NCBI RefSeq assembly: GCF_900100335.1
Contig: NZ_FNFE01000008.1
Location: 1 to 64,000, forward strand
Source of the DNA: Natronorubrum texcoconense
GTDB lineage: Archaea > Halobacteriota > Halobacteria > Halobacteriales > Natrialbaceae
Length of the DNA: 64,000 nucleotides
Reading direction: 5' to 3'
Position numbers and translations under genes: made by a program. Below are positions 27,316 through 36,040 of this stretch, piece by piece (the first letter of the stretch is position 1; every line of letters starts with the position of its first letter). Below the pieces are notes generated by a model. The model was not told where the DNA came from. It worked only from the letters and a program-made list of their open reading frames with translations, and searched no databases.

Positions 27316-28028
27316 CGATGGTTCGAGAGTTCGTATTCACGGATTTGAGTCCGCCTGCATCGAGGTGGCGCCGACGGCGTGTCGGGCGACGGTTCCGGCA
27401 AACGATGCGCCTTTCGTGTGGTTTCGGCTCGGAGCAGCGTAATCGTCGCGAGAAAATGGCCGGATAGGTAATAAAATGTCCTACTTGGGACGACGGATAC
27501 GGATAAGCGTTCAATTTGTTCCCGGATCGGGGACGCGAAACTGCCTCAGTGAGTGGTTTCTACGGCATTTTCTACGATCAATTCACGTTTGTTCGGCTCG
27601 ACGTGGGTCGTCGTCTACTTGTGCTATTGCTAGACAATATCGAGACCAAAGCTGGCACGATTTTTCTCTCCATACTGTGTTGTTTGGCCATCGATACCGT
27701 TTCGTCGCTCGTTCATACTCGAGTACTGTGGCGCTGTTCGCTTGACATACTGGTTCTCGGAGGGGGCATCGAACGAACTATCTTCGTACTGATACCGAGA
27801 ACTGGACGAATATTTCAAAAATCACTTCGAGCACGTTAGTGTATCGAGAACTGACTTCTGGGGGTGGATATCCGTCACTGGCCGTTACCCCCTCGCTACT
27901 GGGACTAGTAGCCCGTCTATAGTAATGGGTGCTGGTGGGTAGGTCTGTATCATGTCCGTGCACCGTCCCCGCTCTCGAATAGTCTTCGTGGACGAACGAC
28001 TCCCGATGACACGATCACGATTGTCACG

Positions 28029-28050
28029 GGCGGGCGCTCGAGCGCCCGCC
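28029..28050. repeat. Perfect 22-bp palindrome upstream of glmS
   Basis: GGCGGGCGCTC followed directly by its reverse complement GAGCGCCCGCC. It could form a strong hairpin if transcribed, or bind a dimeric regulator. It lies about 120 bp before the glmS start codon and has no T-run, so it is not a typical terminator. Confidence 0.6.
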
Positions 28051-28072
28051 AGCGTTCGTCCGCTGTCAACGC

Positions 28073-28122
28073 GTGCAGACCGAACCGTCGTCCCGTCTAC
28101 TGTGCAAACCGAACCGTCGTCC
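28073..28122. repeat. 21-bp direct repeat in the glmS leader region
   Basis: GTGCAGACCGAACCGTCGTCC at 28073-28093 recurs with one change (GTGCAAACC...) at 28102-28122, 29 bp apart. The pair lies between the palindrome and the glmS ATG at 28169. It may be a duplicated regulator site. Confidence 0.6.
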
Positions 28123-28168
28123 GAGGGAGCGGCTCTCCCCGGGCAGCCGTCCGAATGGTGAGTTTCTA

Positions 28169-29983
28169 ATGTGTGGAATAATCGGCCGAGTCGGAGATGG
28201 AAACGCGCTCGAACCGCTGTTGACCGGGCTCGAGAACCTCGAGTACCGCGGCTACGATTCAGCCGGGATCGCCGTCCAGAACGGTGCCGGTATCGACGTC
28301 CAGAAGCGGTCGGGGAAGGTCGACGAACTGCGAGAATCGATCGGTGATACGGTGCTCGAGGGCGAGGTCGGTATCGGCCACACGCGCTGGAGTACGCACG
28401 GCCCGCCGACCGACGAGAACGCCCATCCCCACACGGACGAGACGAAAGACGTCGCCGTCGTCCACAACGGGATCATCGAGAACTACGCTGAACTCAAATC
28501 GGAGCTGTCCGACTACGGGCACACGTTCACCAGCGACACCGACACCGAGGTCATTCCGCATCTCATCCAGTTCTATCTCGACGAGGGTATGGACAACGAG
28601 GCGGCGTTCCGCCGAGCGATCGACGAACTCGAGGGGAGCTACGCCGTCACGGCCATGCTCTCCGGCGAGCACGTCCTCTACGCCGCCCGGCAGGGCTCGC
28701 CGCTGGTCGTCGGTATCGAAGACGGCGAGTACTTCCTCGCCAGCGACGTCCCGGCGTTCCTCGAGTACACCGACAGCGTGGTCTACCTCGAGGACGGCGA
28801 CGTCGTCATCGTCGACGACGACGGCGTCGAGTACACCGACCTCGAGGGTAATCCCGTCACGCGCGAGCCCGAGACGGTCGAGTGGGACCCCGAGCAGGCT
28901 GGGAAAGGCGAGTACGACCACTTCATGCTCAAGGAAATCTACGAGCAGCCGACCGCGCTGGCCCAGGCGCTCGAGGGGCGAATCGATCCCGAAAACGGAC
29001 GGATAGCCCTCGAGAACTTCGAGCCGGGGACCTTCGCGGATATCAGCAGCGTCCAGTTCGTCGCCTGCGGGACGTCCTACCACGCGGCGCTGTACGGCTC
29101 GCTCGCGCTGAAACAGGCCGGCGTGCAGTCGACGGCGCTGCTCGCCAACGAGTACAGCGTCTCCGCGCCGCCGATCGGCGACGACACGTTGGTCGTCGCG
29201 GTCACCCAGAGCGGCGAGACGGCGGACACGCTGAACGCGATGCGACACGCGAAAGCCGAGGGTGCGTCGACGGTCACCGTCACGAACGTCGTCGGCTCGA
29301 CGGCCGCCCGCGAGGCCGACGAAGCGCTGTTCATCCGCGCCGGCCCGGAGATCGGCGTCGCCGCCACGAAGACGTTCTCCTCGCAGGCCGTCATGCTCAC
29401 GCTGCTCGGGCAGCGTATCGCCGCGGACCTGCAGGGAGAGGTGCCCGCGAACCTCGAGTCGCTCCTGCCGGAACTCGAGGCGATGCCCGATTCGCTCGAG
29501 GCGTTGCTCGAACAGTCCGACGCGGAAGCCATCGCCGAACGGTATGAGAACAGTCAGTCGTACTTCTTCATCGGCCGCGGACTCGGCTTCCCGGTCGCGC
29601 TCGAGGGCGCGCTGAAGTTCAAGGAGATCACCTACGAGCACGCCGAAGGCTTCGCCTCGGGCGAGCTCAAACACGGACCGCTCGCCCTGGTGACGCCCGA
29701 TACACCGGTGTTCGCGGTCTTCAACGGGGTCGAAGACGAGAAGACGCTCAAGAACGCCGAGGAGGCCCAGACTCGCGGCGCACCCGTCGTCGCGGTCTGT
29801 CCGGACGGGCATCGAGCCGTCGACATCGCCGACGCACACCTCGCGATTCCCGAAACCGAACCCGATCTCGCGGGACTGCTCGCGAACGTCCAGCTCCAGC
29901 TCGTCTCCTACTACGCGGCCGATCTCTTAGACCGGCCGATCGACAAGCCGCGGAACTTAGCGAAGAGCGTCACGGTCGAGTAA
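28169..29983 (+). CDS. glmS: Glutamine--fructose-6-phosphate aminotransferase (isomerizing)
   Basis: 604 residues. The ATG at 28169 is fixed by the catalytic N-terminal Cys that must follow Met (MCGIIGRVGDGN). The glutaminase domain (1-230) has YRGYDSAGIA and GHTRWSTHG. Two SIS sugar-isomerase domains follow (VACGTSYHAALYGS, then VTQSGETADTLNAM, and the C-terminal ELKHGPLALV). KPRNLAKSVTVE is the standard C-terminus. The enzyme makes glucosamine-6-phosphate, the first step to UDP-GlcNAc for S-layer and surface glycans. A T6 run follows the stop codon. The convergent glmU-like gene would carry out the last steps of the same pathway. Confidence 0.97.
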   Translation: MCGIIGRVGDGNALEPLLTGLENLEYRGYDSAGIAVQNGAGIDVQKRSGKVDELRESIGDTVLEGEVGIGHTRWSTHGPPTDENAHPHTDETKDVAVVHNGIIENYAELKSELSDYGHTFTSDTDTEVIPHLIQFYLDEGMDNEAAFRRAIDELEGSYAVTAMLSGEHVLYAARQGSPLVVGIEDGEYFLASDVPAFLEYTDSVVYLEDGDVVIVDDDGVEYTDLEGNPVTREPETVEWDPEQAGKGEYDHFMLKEIYEQPTALAQALEGRIDPENGRIALENFEPGTFADISSVQFVACGTSYHAALYGSLALKQAGVQSTALLANEYSVSAPPIGDDTLVVAVTQSGETADTLNAMRHAKAEGASTVTVTNVVGSTAAREADEALFIRAGPEIGVAATKTFSSQAVMLTLLGQRIAADLQGEVPANLESLLPELEAMPDSLEALLEQSDAEAIAERYENSQSYFFIGRGLGFPVALEGALKFKEITYEHAEGFASGELKHGPLALVTPDTPVFAVFNGVEDEKTLKNAEEAQTRGAPVVAVCPDGHRAVDIADAHLAIPETEPDLAGLLANVQLQLVSYYAADLLDRPIDKPRNLAKSVTVE

Positions 29984-30415
29984 GCGCTCGAAAATCGGGT
30001 CTGATGGCCTGTGCGGTCGCTGCTTTTTTCATCCGGCGTTTGCGGACGAATGCGTTTTCTCACGGCTGGCGTCCGTATCGAGAAGGAGCGGTCGCGTCGC
30101 CTGCTCGACCGCTCCGATCACATCGCTCGACGCACGGTGTGCAGTGATGTCGACGGAAACGAGTACGAGTCGTCGACGCCGCCGGAACCGAAACCACCCC
30201 CATAGTCTCGGGTCCACACGGCCTCTTCGGGCACCGACCCGTGACCCGCACTCGGTCGAGTCGGAACCGTCCTGGAGGGTACCTCGGTCGTATCGTCGTT
30301 CGACCCCTCCACGTGTGATAGCAATTCGCAATCTGATAAAGCTCATACTTGCGATGGACGGTTCGATCGAGTGCCGTGCTCTCCGTCTACATCGGCGAAA
30401 ACAGCCGGTCTCGAG
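29984..30415. other. Convergent intergenic region between glmS and glmU-like gene
   Basis: About 430 bp. Apart from the T-run near glmS I see no gene or repeat; the open frames are Arg-rich shadows. Confidence 0.5.
30024..30029 (+). terminator. Poly-T terminator after glmS
   Basis: A run of six T (CTGCTTTTTTC) lies about 40 bp past the glmS stop codon. T-rich runs of this kind end transcription in archaea. Confidence 0.45.
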
Positions 30416-31597
30416 CTATCGATCCCGCTCGACGGTTTCTCCGGGTCGCGTCGTCGCGCCGCTCGTCAGTTTGACTCCCGGCGTCAGGCTGGTATCGATC
30501 CCCGTCTTCGCGCCGTCGCCGGCCACGACACCGAACCGCCGTCGGCCGGTCGAGATCACTTCGCCTTTGACGGTTACCTCGACGTCCGCACCATCGTGAC
30601 GGCGGTTCTCGACGCTCGTTCCCGCGCCGACGGTGACGTTACGGCCGAGGATGCTGTCGGCGACGGACGAGCGGTGATCGATCGACGTCCCACGCGAGAT
30701 CACGCTGTTTTCGACCTCGGCTCCGTCGCCGACCGACACGCCCTCGCCGATCAGGGTCGCCCCGCGGACGGACGCGTTCGTCCCGACGGTCGCGCCCGAG
30801 CGGATCAGCACCGGTCCGTCGATGACGGCTCCGGGTTTCACCGTCGCACCCGACTCGACGACGATGTCACCCGAGAGGTGGGCGCTGTCGCTCACGTCGC
30901 CGTCGATCCGGCGCTCGAGCGCCGCGAGTTTCCACTCGTTGGCCTCGAGCAGTTCCCAGGGTCGGCCGACGTCGAGCCAACGCTCGAGAGTGACCGGCGT
31001 CACCGCGAACCGGTCGACGACCGAGGCGAGCACGTCGGTGATCTCGTGTTCACCGCGGTCGCTTTCGGGGACCTCGAGCCACTTCTGTGCCGCTTCGGGG
31101 AAGGCGTAGGCCCCAGCGTTGGCGAGGTTCGTCGGCGGATCGGTCGGTTTCTCGACGATGTCGACGACGGTGCCATCGTCGGTACTGAGAACACCGTAGT
31201 TACGGGGATCGTCGACCACGACCGCGCAGACGGCCGGACAGGTATCGAAGAGTCGATCGATCGCCGCGGGATCGTAGAGATTGTCGCCGTTGAGGACGGC
31301 GAACGGCCCGTCGAGATGCTTGCGTGCGGTGTCGACGGCGTGGGCCGTGCCGGCCTGTTCGGTCTGGACGGCGTAGCTGACGGGGACGCCGCGATACGCC
31401 GAACCGAAATAGTCGCGGACGGTCTCGGCTTCGTAGCCGACGACGAGAACGATCTCGTCCGCGCCGGCGTCGACGGCGGCGTCGACTGTGTGGGCGGCGA
31501 GCGGTCTATCGGCGACGGGCAACATGGGTTTCGGCAGTGCCGCGGAGAGCGGCCTGATCCGCGTTCCTTCGCCCGCGGTAAGCACAACGGCTTGCAT
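30416..31597 (-). CDS. glmU: GlmU-like sugar-1-phosphate nucleotidylyltransferase/acetyltransferase
   Basis: 393 residues. The N-terminal domain has LTAGEGTRIRPLSAALPKPM with the nucleotide-binding loop, and VLNGDNLYD with the metal Asp. The C-terminal part from about residue 225 is a left-handed beta-helix of hexapeptide repeats (VVESGATVKPGAVI, then VRGATLIGEGVSVGDGAEV). Such bifunctional archaeal proteins make UDP-GlcNAc from GlcN-1-P with acetyl-CoA and UTP, although some act on glucose-1-phosphate or other sugars. It converges with glmS, which supports the UDP-GlcNAc role. The symbol is by pathway analogy. Confidence 0.88.
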   Translation of the reverse strand: MQAVVLTAGEGTRIRPLSAALPKPMLPVADRPLAAHTVDAAVDAGADEIVLVVGYEAETVRDYFGSAYRGVPVSYAVQTEQAGTAHAVDTARKHLDGPFAVLNGDNLYDPAAIDRLFDTCPAVCAVVVDDPRNYGVLSTDDGTVVDIVEKPTDPPTNLANAGAYAFPEAAQKWLEVPESDRGEHEITDVLASVVDRFAVTPVTLERWLDVGRPWELLEANEWKLAALERRIDGDVSDSAHLSGDIVVESGATVKPGAVIDGPVLIRSGATVGTNASVRGATLIGEGVSVGDGAEVENSVISRGTSIDHRSSVADSILGRNVTVGAGTSVENRRHDGADVEVTVKGEVISTGRRRFGVVAGDGAKTGIDTSLTPGVKLTSGATTRPGETVERDR

Positions 31598-31988
31598 GTC
31601 GTCTTCCTACCTCGATTTCGTGGATAATTATACGGCTGCTACTGCCCTCACCCGTTTTCCCGGGTGGAATCGGTCTATTACCGCCTGGAAATCCCCTTCG
31701 TCCCGTCGTCTCGAGGACGTCCGTTCCGAGCGCTTGCGGCGAGTCGGTCGTCTCGTTGGTCCCGTTGATTCTGCGAGCGGGTTACACCCCGCCCAGCGGC
31801 GGTCACCACCCGATAAAACGGTCCATTACTGGATAGAAATATTGAATTTCTGCCGAGTGAGGGTGTGACACTGCCGTTCTCCGAACAGTCTTCGTTCGAT
31901 GAATAATCCGGCTGGATTCAGCGTGACCGTGCCCGACACGGAATTATGCTGTCTATAGTAAATACCGTTCTGTGGCTACGAGTTGTTG
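31598..31988. other. Intergenic region without a recognisable gene
   Basis: About 390 bp holding the promoters of two divergent genes. TGGATAATTATACGG near 31620 is AT-rich and could be the promoter of the glmU-like gene. Otherwise nothing was found. Confidence 0.45.
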
Positions 31989-32198
31989 ATGTCGACGGAA
32001 CCAACCGACACGAAGTGGACGCCGATGACGTCCGGCCAGCAAACGACTGCCCCCCGTTGTGTCAACTGTGGAAACCAGGTCACCCGGCAGTTCGCTCGCG
32101 TCTTCGGGGACAATCGCGACGTCGTCCACGCCTGTCCCGACTGCGCGACGTACCGTGAGATGAAAACGTCCGATTTCATTCCGAAGGAACAGCGATAA
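31989..32198 (+). CDS. Small zinc-ribbon protein (DUF7563-type)
   Basis: 69 residues from the ATG at 31989; two TTG codons precede it. Two CxxC knuckles (CVNCGNQVTRQFARVFGDN, then VHACPDCATYREM) define a zinc ribbon. The middle segment FARVFGDN matches a conserved small protein family of haloarchaea that I recall as DUF7563. Possibly a nucleic-acid or protein adaptor; function unknown. It stands alone. Confidence 0.85.
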   Translation: MSTEPTDTKWTPMTSGQQTTAPRCVNCGNQVTRQFARVFGDNRDVVHACPDCATYREMKTSDFIPKEQR

Positions 32199-32822
32199 CG
32201 GTTTCTTGTAGACGTCTCGTTCGTCCGCGTGTCGTCGTCGATCAGTACGCGGGGCGGTCGCTTCTCTCGCCGCTACCGACGGTCGATATCCACTCGAGCG
32301 GTCGACGGCCGTTCGATAGCGGCTCGCCCGAGTACCGTTCCGTCTCTCGTGGCGCCCATCGATCCGTCGGCGGATTCCCTACTTCCACTTGCTTGCGTCG
32401 GTCGCAACTGACTGTTCTATGCAGTTCCTAGACGGTTACGTTGCCATCGACACGGGGCTGCATGTGTCGGGTGTGAACCGCCAGCCGATCGCCTCGTTGA
32501 CTGTATCGTCCGTGGCGGCCTACAGACTCCCGTGTCCGTTCCGCATCGGATTGCTCCGACGAGCGACGACAGTCGGACGGTACGGCTTGAACACCGGTTA
32601 CGACGCCGTTAGTGTCTCCCTATATTTTTGAACTGTCGTCAGCGTATATACGACCCACTCGCGTTGGACGCATACGAGAATGCATTCAGCGTCACCGTCT
32701 CACAGCCGATGGTCTGCTTCGGCCTGCCCAACCACGTTCGAACGAACGCGAAACGCGTCGCCTCCAGACGAACAGCGCGGCGGCGCAGCACGAACCGCCC
32801 ACGCCGACACGCGGGGGCTGCG
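32199..32822. other. Intergenic stretch without a recognisable gene
   Basis: About 620 bp between two plus-strand genes. The open frame that runs into the following gene from 32628 is rich in Arg and lacks acidic bias, so it is probably leader. TATATTTTTGAAC near 32622-32634 is AT-rich and may belong to a promoter. Confidence 0.5.
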
Positions 32823-33095
32823 ATGAGCGCGACCGAACCCGACGCCGAGGTCGATGCGGACGACGTCGACGCGGACGCCGTCGGGTCGCTAACCGAACTC
32901 CCGCCGAGTTCGAAACTCGTCTACAAGGTTCTCGAGTACGAGGGGTCGATGACCCAGGAGGAGATCGCCGGCGAGTCGAGGCTCTGTTCGCGCACCGTCC
33001 GGTACGCGCTCGGAAAACTCGAGGACGAGGAGTTGGTCACCAGTCGTGTCTATCTCGAAGACGCACGACAGTCGAAGTATCGGATCGTCGAGTAA
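32823..33095 (+). CDS. Winged-helix transcriptional regulator (MarR/TrmB-like)
   Basis: 90 residues from the ATG at 32823; the frame is open far upstream but Arg-rich. After an acidic lead of about 25 residues comes a compact winged helix: SSKLVYKVLEYEGSMTQEEIAGES, a recognition helix with LCSRTVRYALGKLEDEELV, and a wing TSRVYLEDARQSKYRIVE. It could be a DNA-binding protein with no sensor domain. The neighbouring minus-strand glycan genes converge on it. Confidence 0.85.
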   Translation: MSATEPDAEVDADDVDADAVGSLTELPPSSKLVYKVLEYEGSMTQEEIAGESRLCSRTVRYALGKLEDEELVTSRVYLEDARQSKYRIVE

Positions 33096-33176
33096 CTCAC
33101 TTCCTGAGTCGTCGACTGTCCGACAGTCGACTGGCGACGGGGTCGCCGGGCCGCCACCGCGGCACAGTCGGGGCCG

Positions 33177-34187
33177 CTATCTGTGTTTCTGGTACCGATC
33201 GACCAGGAGATCGAGTCCGAAGGCGCCCGACGTGATCTGGTAGTGCGTCTCGAGACGCGGGTTGAACTTCGCCTTGTAGCGGTTGATGCTCGGCACGCCG
33301 GCGCCGACGAGATCGTACGTCTCGACGCCGTCTCGGAGGCCGTCGCGCATGACGTGCCAGTCGAGGAGGTCGTTGATCGGCAGGTCGATCCCGGTATCCG
33401 GTTTGACACCGCCCTGCCATCGGTATCGAGTCCGCTCGGAGTCGACGACGAGGATGCCGCCGAGGAACTCGTCGTCGACGCGACAGACGTAGGGACGGAT
33501 CGAGCCGTCCGGGAGCCGTTCGTGGACCGCTCGCGCGAACTCCGGGCTCAACTCGAACGATTTCCCCTGGCTTTCGTATCGGTTTGCGACCTGTTCGACG
33601 ATGCGCTCGACGTCGCCGTTGGTCCCCTCCTCGATCACGTATGCATCCTCGTCGGCGTTCCGAACGTTACTCCGCGCGTCGCTGCTGAACCGCTTCAACA
33701 ACTCGTCTTCGGACCCCTCGAGGTCGACGACGTACGTATACCCCGGCTCGACGTCGTAACCGTTCCAGATGAACGGCCGCACGTCGTCGAACTCGGCGGC
33801 GACGAACTTGGTGTACAGCGGCGAGATCTCCCGATCGATCCACTCGAGACAGCCCTCGAGGAAACGTTTCGTCCGGCGATCGGCCTTTCGTTGTTTGAGT
33901 TTGTTGACGTTCAACAGCGACGGCCCGAGGTAACACGACCACGAGTGTGGGGCCGGCGAGAACGCGCCGGTGATCGGCCCCTTCTTGTACTCGAAGACGG
34001 GGAAGAGACCGACGGCTTCCTGTCCCTTAAAACCGGCCAGCAGATGCGCCGTCGAACCGGTGTCCTCCGCCTGTAACTGCAGCGCCTCGGCGCGGAAGAA
34101 CGGGTTCGTTCCGTCCGATCGTTCGACGTAGCGATTCCACTCGTCGGCGTCCGTGTCGGCGTCGAGCGTGGTGACTTCGATGGTCAT
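33177..34187 (-). CDS. FemAB/FemX-like GNAT acyltransferase
   Basis: 336 residues from the ATG at 34187; the upstream part of the open frame is Arg-rich and overlaps the phosphodiesterase gene. NPFFRAEALQLQAE, FSPAPHSWSCYLGPSL, and the C-terminal CRVDDEFLGGILVVDSERTRYRWQGGVKP with INDLLDWHVMRDGLRDGVETYDLVGAG match the double-GNAT FemAB-like family. In bacteria these transfer amino acids from aminoacyl-tRNA to peptidoglycan; in archaea, which lack murein, they sit in polysaccharide clusters and may aminoacylate a sugar. It follows the phosphodiesterase gene by 2 bp and is probably cotranscribed with it. Confidence 0.85.
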   Translation of the reverse strand: MTIEVTTLDADTDADEWNRYVERSDGTNPFFRAEALQLQAEDTGSTAHLLAGFKGQEAVGLFPVFEYKKGPITGAFSPAPHSWSCYLGPSLLNVNKLKQRKADRRTKRFLEGCLEWIDREISPLYTKFVAAEFDDVRPFIWNGYDVEPGYTYVVDLEGSEDELLKRFSSDARSNVRNADEDAYVIEEGTNGDVERIVEQVANRYESQGKSFELSPEFARAVHERLPDGSIRPYVCRVDDEFLGGILVVDSERTRYRWQGGVKPDTGIDLPINDLLDWHVMRDGLRDGVETYDLVGAGVPSINRYKAKFNPRLETHYQITSGAFGLDLLVDRYQKHR

Positions 34188-34189
34188 CG

Positions 34190-35815
34190 TTAGAGGTACC
34201 CCAGATCGGAGAGTCGATCTTCGACGGCGGTGTCGTCGGTCGCGCTGATCGGGTCGGCCTCGTAGTCCGGGTACTCCGCCTCCGTGGTGCCGTCGACGAT
34301 GGGGAGGGTCGTCCCGTCCATGGCGGTGTCGACCGGCACGTCGAACAGCGTACAGACCGTCGGTGCGACGTCGAGGATCGTCGCTCCCTCGACTCCGGCC
34401 CCGTCGTCGAACGCGTCTCCCGTGGCCGCGACGATCCCGGTCTGCTTGTGGTTCCACGGCTCCATCGGCTCGCCGAACTGGTCGGTGCCGACGTCGGCGA
34501 CGATCGCGTTGTTGAATCCGGCGGGGACGGTCACGATGTCCGGGCCCTGCTCGACGTGGGGTCCGTCGAAGTACGCTTCTCGAGGTGCGACGACCTCGAA
34601 CATCGGCTCGCCGTCGGGCGTGTCGACGGCGGATAGCTGTTCGATCAGTTCGTCCCGAACGGTCTCGTACTCGTCTGCGGGAACCTGCCCGTTCGGCTCC
34701 CGTCCCTCGAGGTTGATCCGGACGCCGAGTTCGCTTTTCGACCGGAGGTAGGCTTTCGACTCGGGGAAGTCGACCTGCTCGCTCGCCGCTCGAATCATCC
34801 CGTTGGGTACCCGGCTCCCGATCGGCTCCGTTAATCCGACCCTATCCAGGACGCTCGCGACTCGTTGCGTCGTGATGCCGACTTTCGCGGCGACGTTCAT
34901 GGCTCGTTCGAGGACGCCCTCGTCACGCTCGCTGGCGCCGTCGCCCTCGAGCAGGTCGTTCTCCCACGCCGCCGACCAGTCGGGCATTCCTTCGCCGCCG
35001 CTTTTGACCTCGAGGTAGCCCCGGTCTCGGAGGAACTCGTTGACTCGGAACTCGTGGCCCGTTACCTTCCCCATTCCGTGATCGCTGACGAGCAGGACGT
35101 TGTCCGGATCGACCGCCTCGAGCGTCTCGGCGAGTTGGCGGTCGACCGCGCGGTAGACGGCTTCGATCGCCTCTTTGTCGCCTGGTCGCTCGTGGAAGAC
35201 GGTGTCCGTCTGCTGGAACTGCAGGAAGCCCATTTCGGGGGCGACTCGCCGACAGAGGTATCGAAACGCCTCTCCACGGCACTCGACCGTCCGTTCGTAC
35301 CCCTCGATGGACTGGTCGGGCGCGTCCGTACTCTGCGGGTAGACGTGATAGTCGCCACAGGCCAGTTTCACGTCCTCCAGAATCCCCTCGGGGTGGCAGG
35401 GCGGATCTTCCGGAGCAGTCATCCCGGGAATTAACGCGCCGTCGAACGCTCGCGGTGGATGCGTGACGGGAACGTTGACGACGACGCTCGAGATTCCGTG
35501 ATCGCTCAGCAACTCCCACAGCGGTCGTTCCCGAACGTACGTCGAGTTCACGACGTTCCAGTCGTAGCCGTCGAACGACAGAAAGTCGTAGACGCCGTGT
35601 TTCCCGGGATTCTTCCCCGTGTACATCGACGGCCAGGCGCTGGCCGTCCACGGTGGGATCTGTGACTCGAGGGGCCCGCTGGTGCCGCTCTCTATCAGCC
35701 GTTCGAGCGTAGGCACTTCGCCCGCCTCGAACAGCGGCTCGAGAACTGAACGACAGCCAGCATCGAGACCAACCACCAGCAACCGAACGTCGGTTTCGTC
35801 GGTCGAACCTTCCAT
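34190..35815 (-). CDS. Alkaline phosphatase superfamily protein (type I phosphodiesterase-like)
   Basis: 541 residues from the ATG at 35815, exactly 26 bp from an ATAACAAA box; a TTG lies two codons earlier. VVGLDAGCRSVL holds the metal Asp and PPWTASAWPSMYTG the nucleophile Thr. LLVSDHGMGK gives the DxH ligands. The tail EDRLSDLGYL closely resembles that of the paralog at 8977-10569. The protein is predicted cytoplasmic and likely hydrolyses a phosphodiester or sulfate ester of a glycan or lipid intermediate. It is followed at 2 bp by the FemAB-like gene. Confidence 0.87.
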   Translation of the reverse strand: MEGSTDETDVRLLVVGLDAGCRSVLEPLFEAGEVPTLERLIESGTSGPLESQIPPWTASAWPSMYTGKNPGKHGVYDFLSFDGYDWNVVNSTYVRERPLWELLSDHGISSVVVNVPVTHPPRAFDGALIPGMTAPEDPPCHPEGILEDVKLACGDYHVYPQSTDAPDQSIEGYERTVECRGEAFRYLCRRVAPEMGFLQFQQTDTVFHERPGDKEAIEAVYRAVDRQLAETLEAVDPDNVLLVSDHGMGKVTGHEFRVNEFLRDRGYLEVKSGGEGMPDWSAAWENDLLEGDGASERDEGVLERAMNVAAKVGITTQRVASVLDRVGLTEPIGSRVPNGMIRAASEQVDFPESKAYLRSKSELGVRINLEGREPNGQVPADEYETVRDELIEQLSAVDTPDGEPMFEVVAPREAYFDGPHVEQGPDIVTVPAGFNNAIVADVGTDQFGEPMEPWNHKQTGIVAATGDAFDDGAGVEGATILDVAPTVCTLFDVPVDTAMDGTTLPIVDGTTEAEYPDYEADPISATDDTAVEDRLSDLGYL

Positions 35816-35840
35816 GTGCAACTATGCCACCCACCCCGTT

Positions 35841-35848
35841 TTTGTTAT
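35841..35848 (-). promoter_or_regulatory. ATAACAAA octamer at TATA position
   Basis: Minus-strand TCAAATAACAAAAACGG, 26 bp before the ATG at 35815. This is the clearest example of the octamer at TATA spacing for a leaderless transcript. Confidence 0.6.
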
Positions 35849-36040
35849 TTGACTGTTGGGTTCGTGTAAGCCTGGACTGTCCTTCGGACAATGGGTCATA
35901 GTCTCTAGTGCCGATTTCCTGTAAGCGGTGCCTGTGGTACTATCATCCGACAGTACCGTCCCAATCACTAAAACGACGTTCGACTAGGTTCTATTCGTCC
36001 GGCCGTGTCGCTCCTCACGTCCGTCGAAACCACATCTCGT

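Larger units (their letters stand above)
27316..28168. other. Long divergent intergenic region, relatively AT-rich
   Basis: About 850 bp between the antiporter and glmS. The part from 27470 to 27950 is clearly poorer in G and C than its surroundings and holds only short frames without acidic bias. It may be decayed mobile DNA or a long regulatory region. The right end carries a 22-bp palindrome and a 21-bp direct repeat described separately. I see no transposase remnant or RNA gene. Confidence 0.5.

Noticed and set aside
28259-29839. 526-codon minus-strand frame inside glmS
   Set aside because: Fully antisense to an unmistakable glmS; long shadows of this kind are common at high GC.
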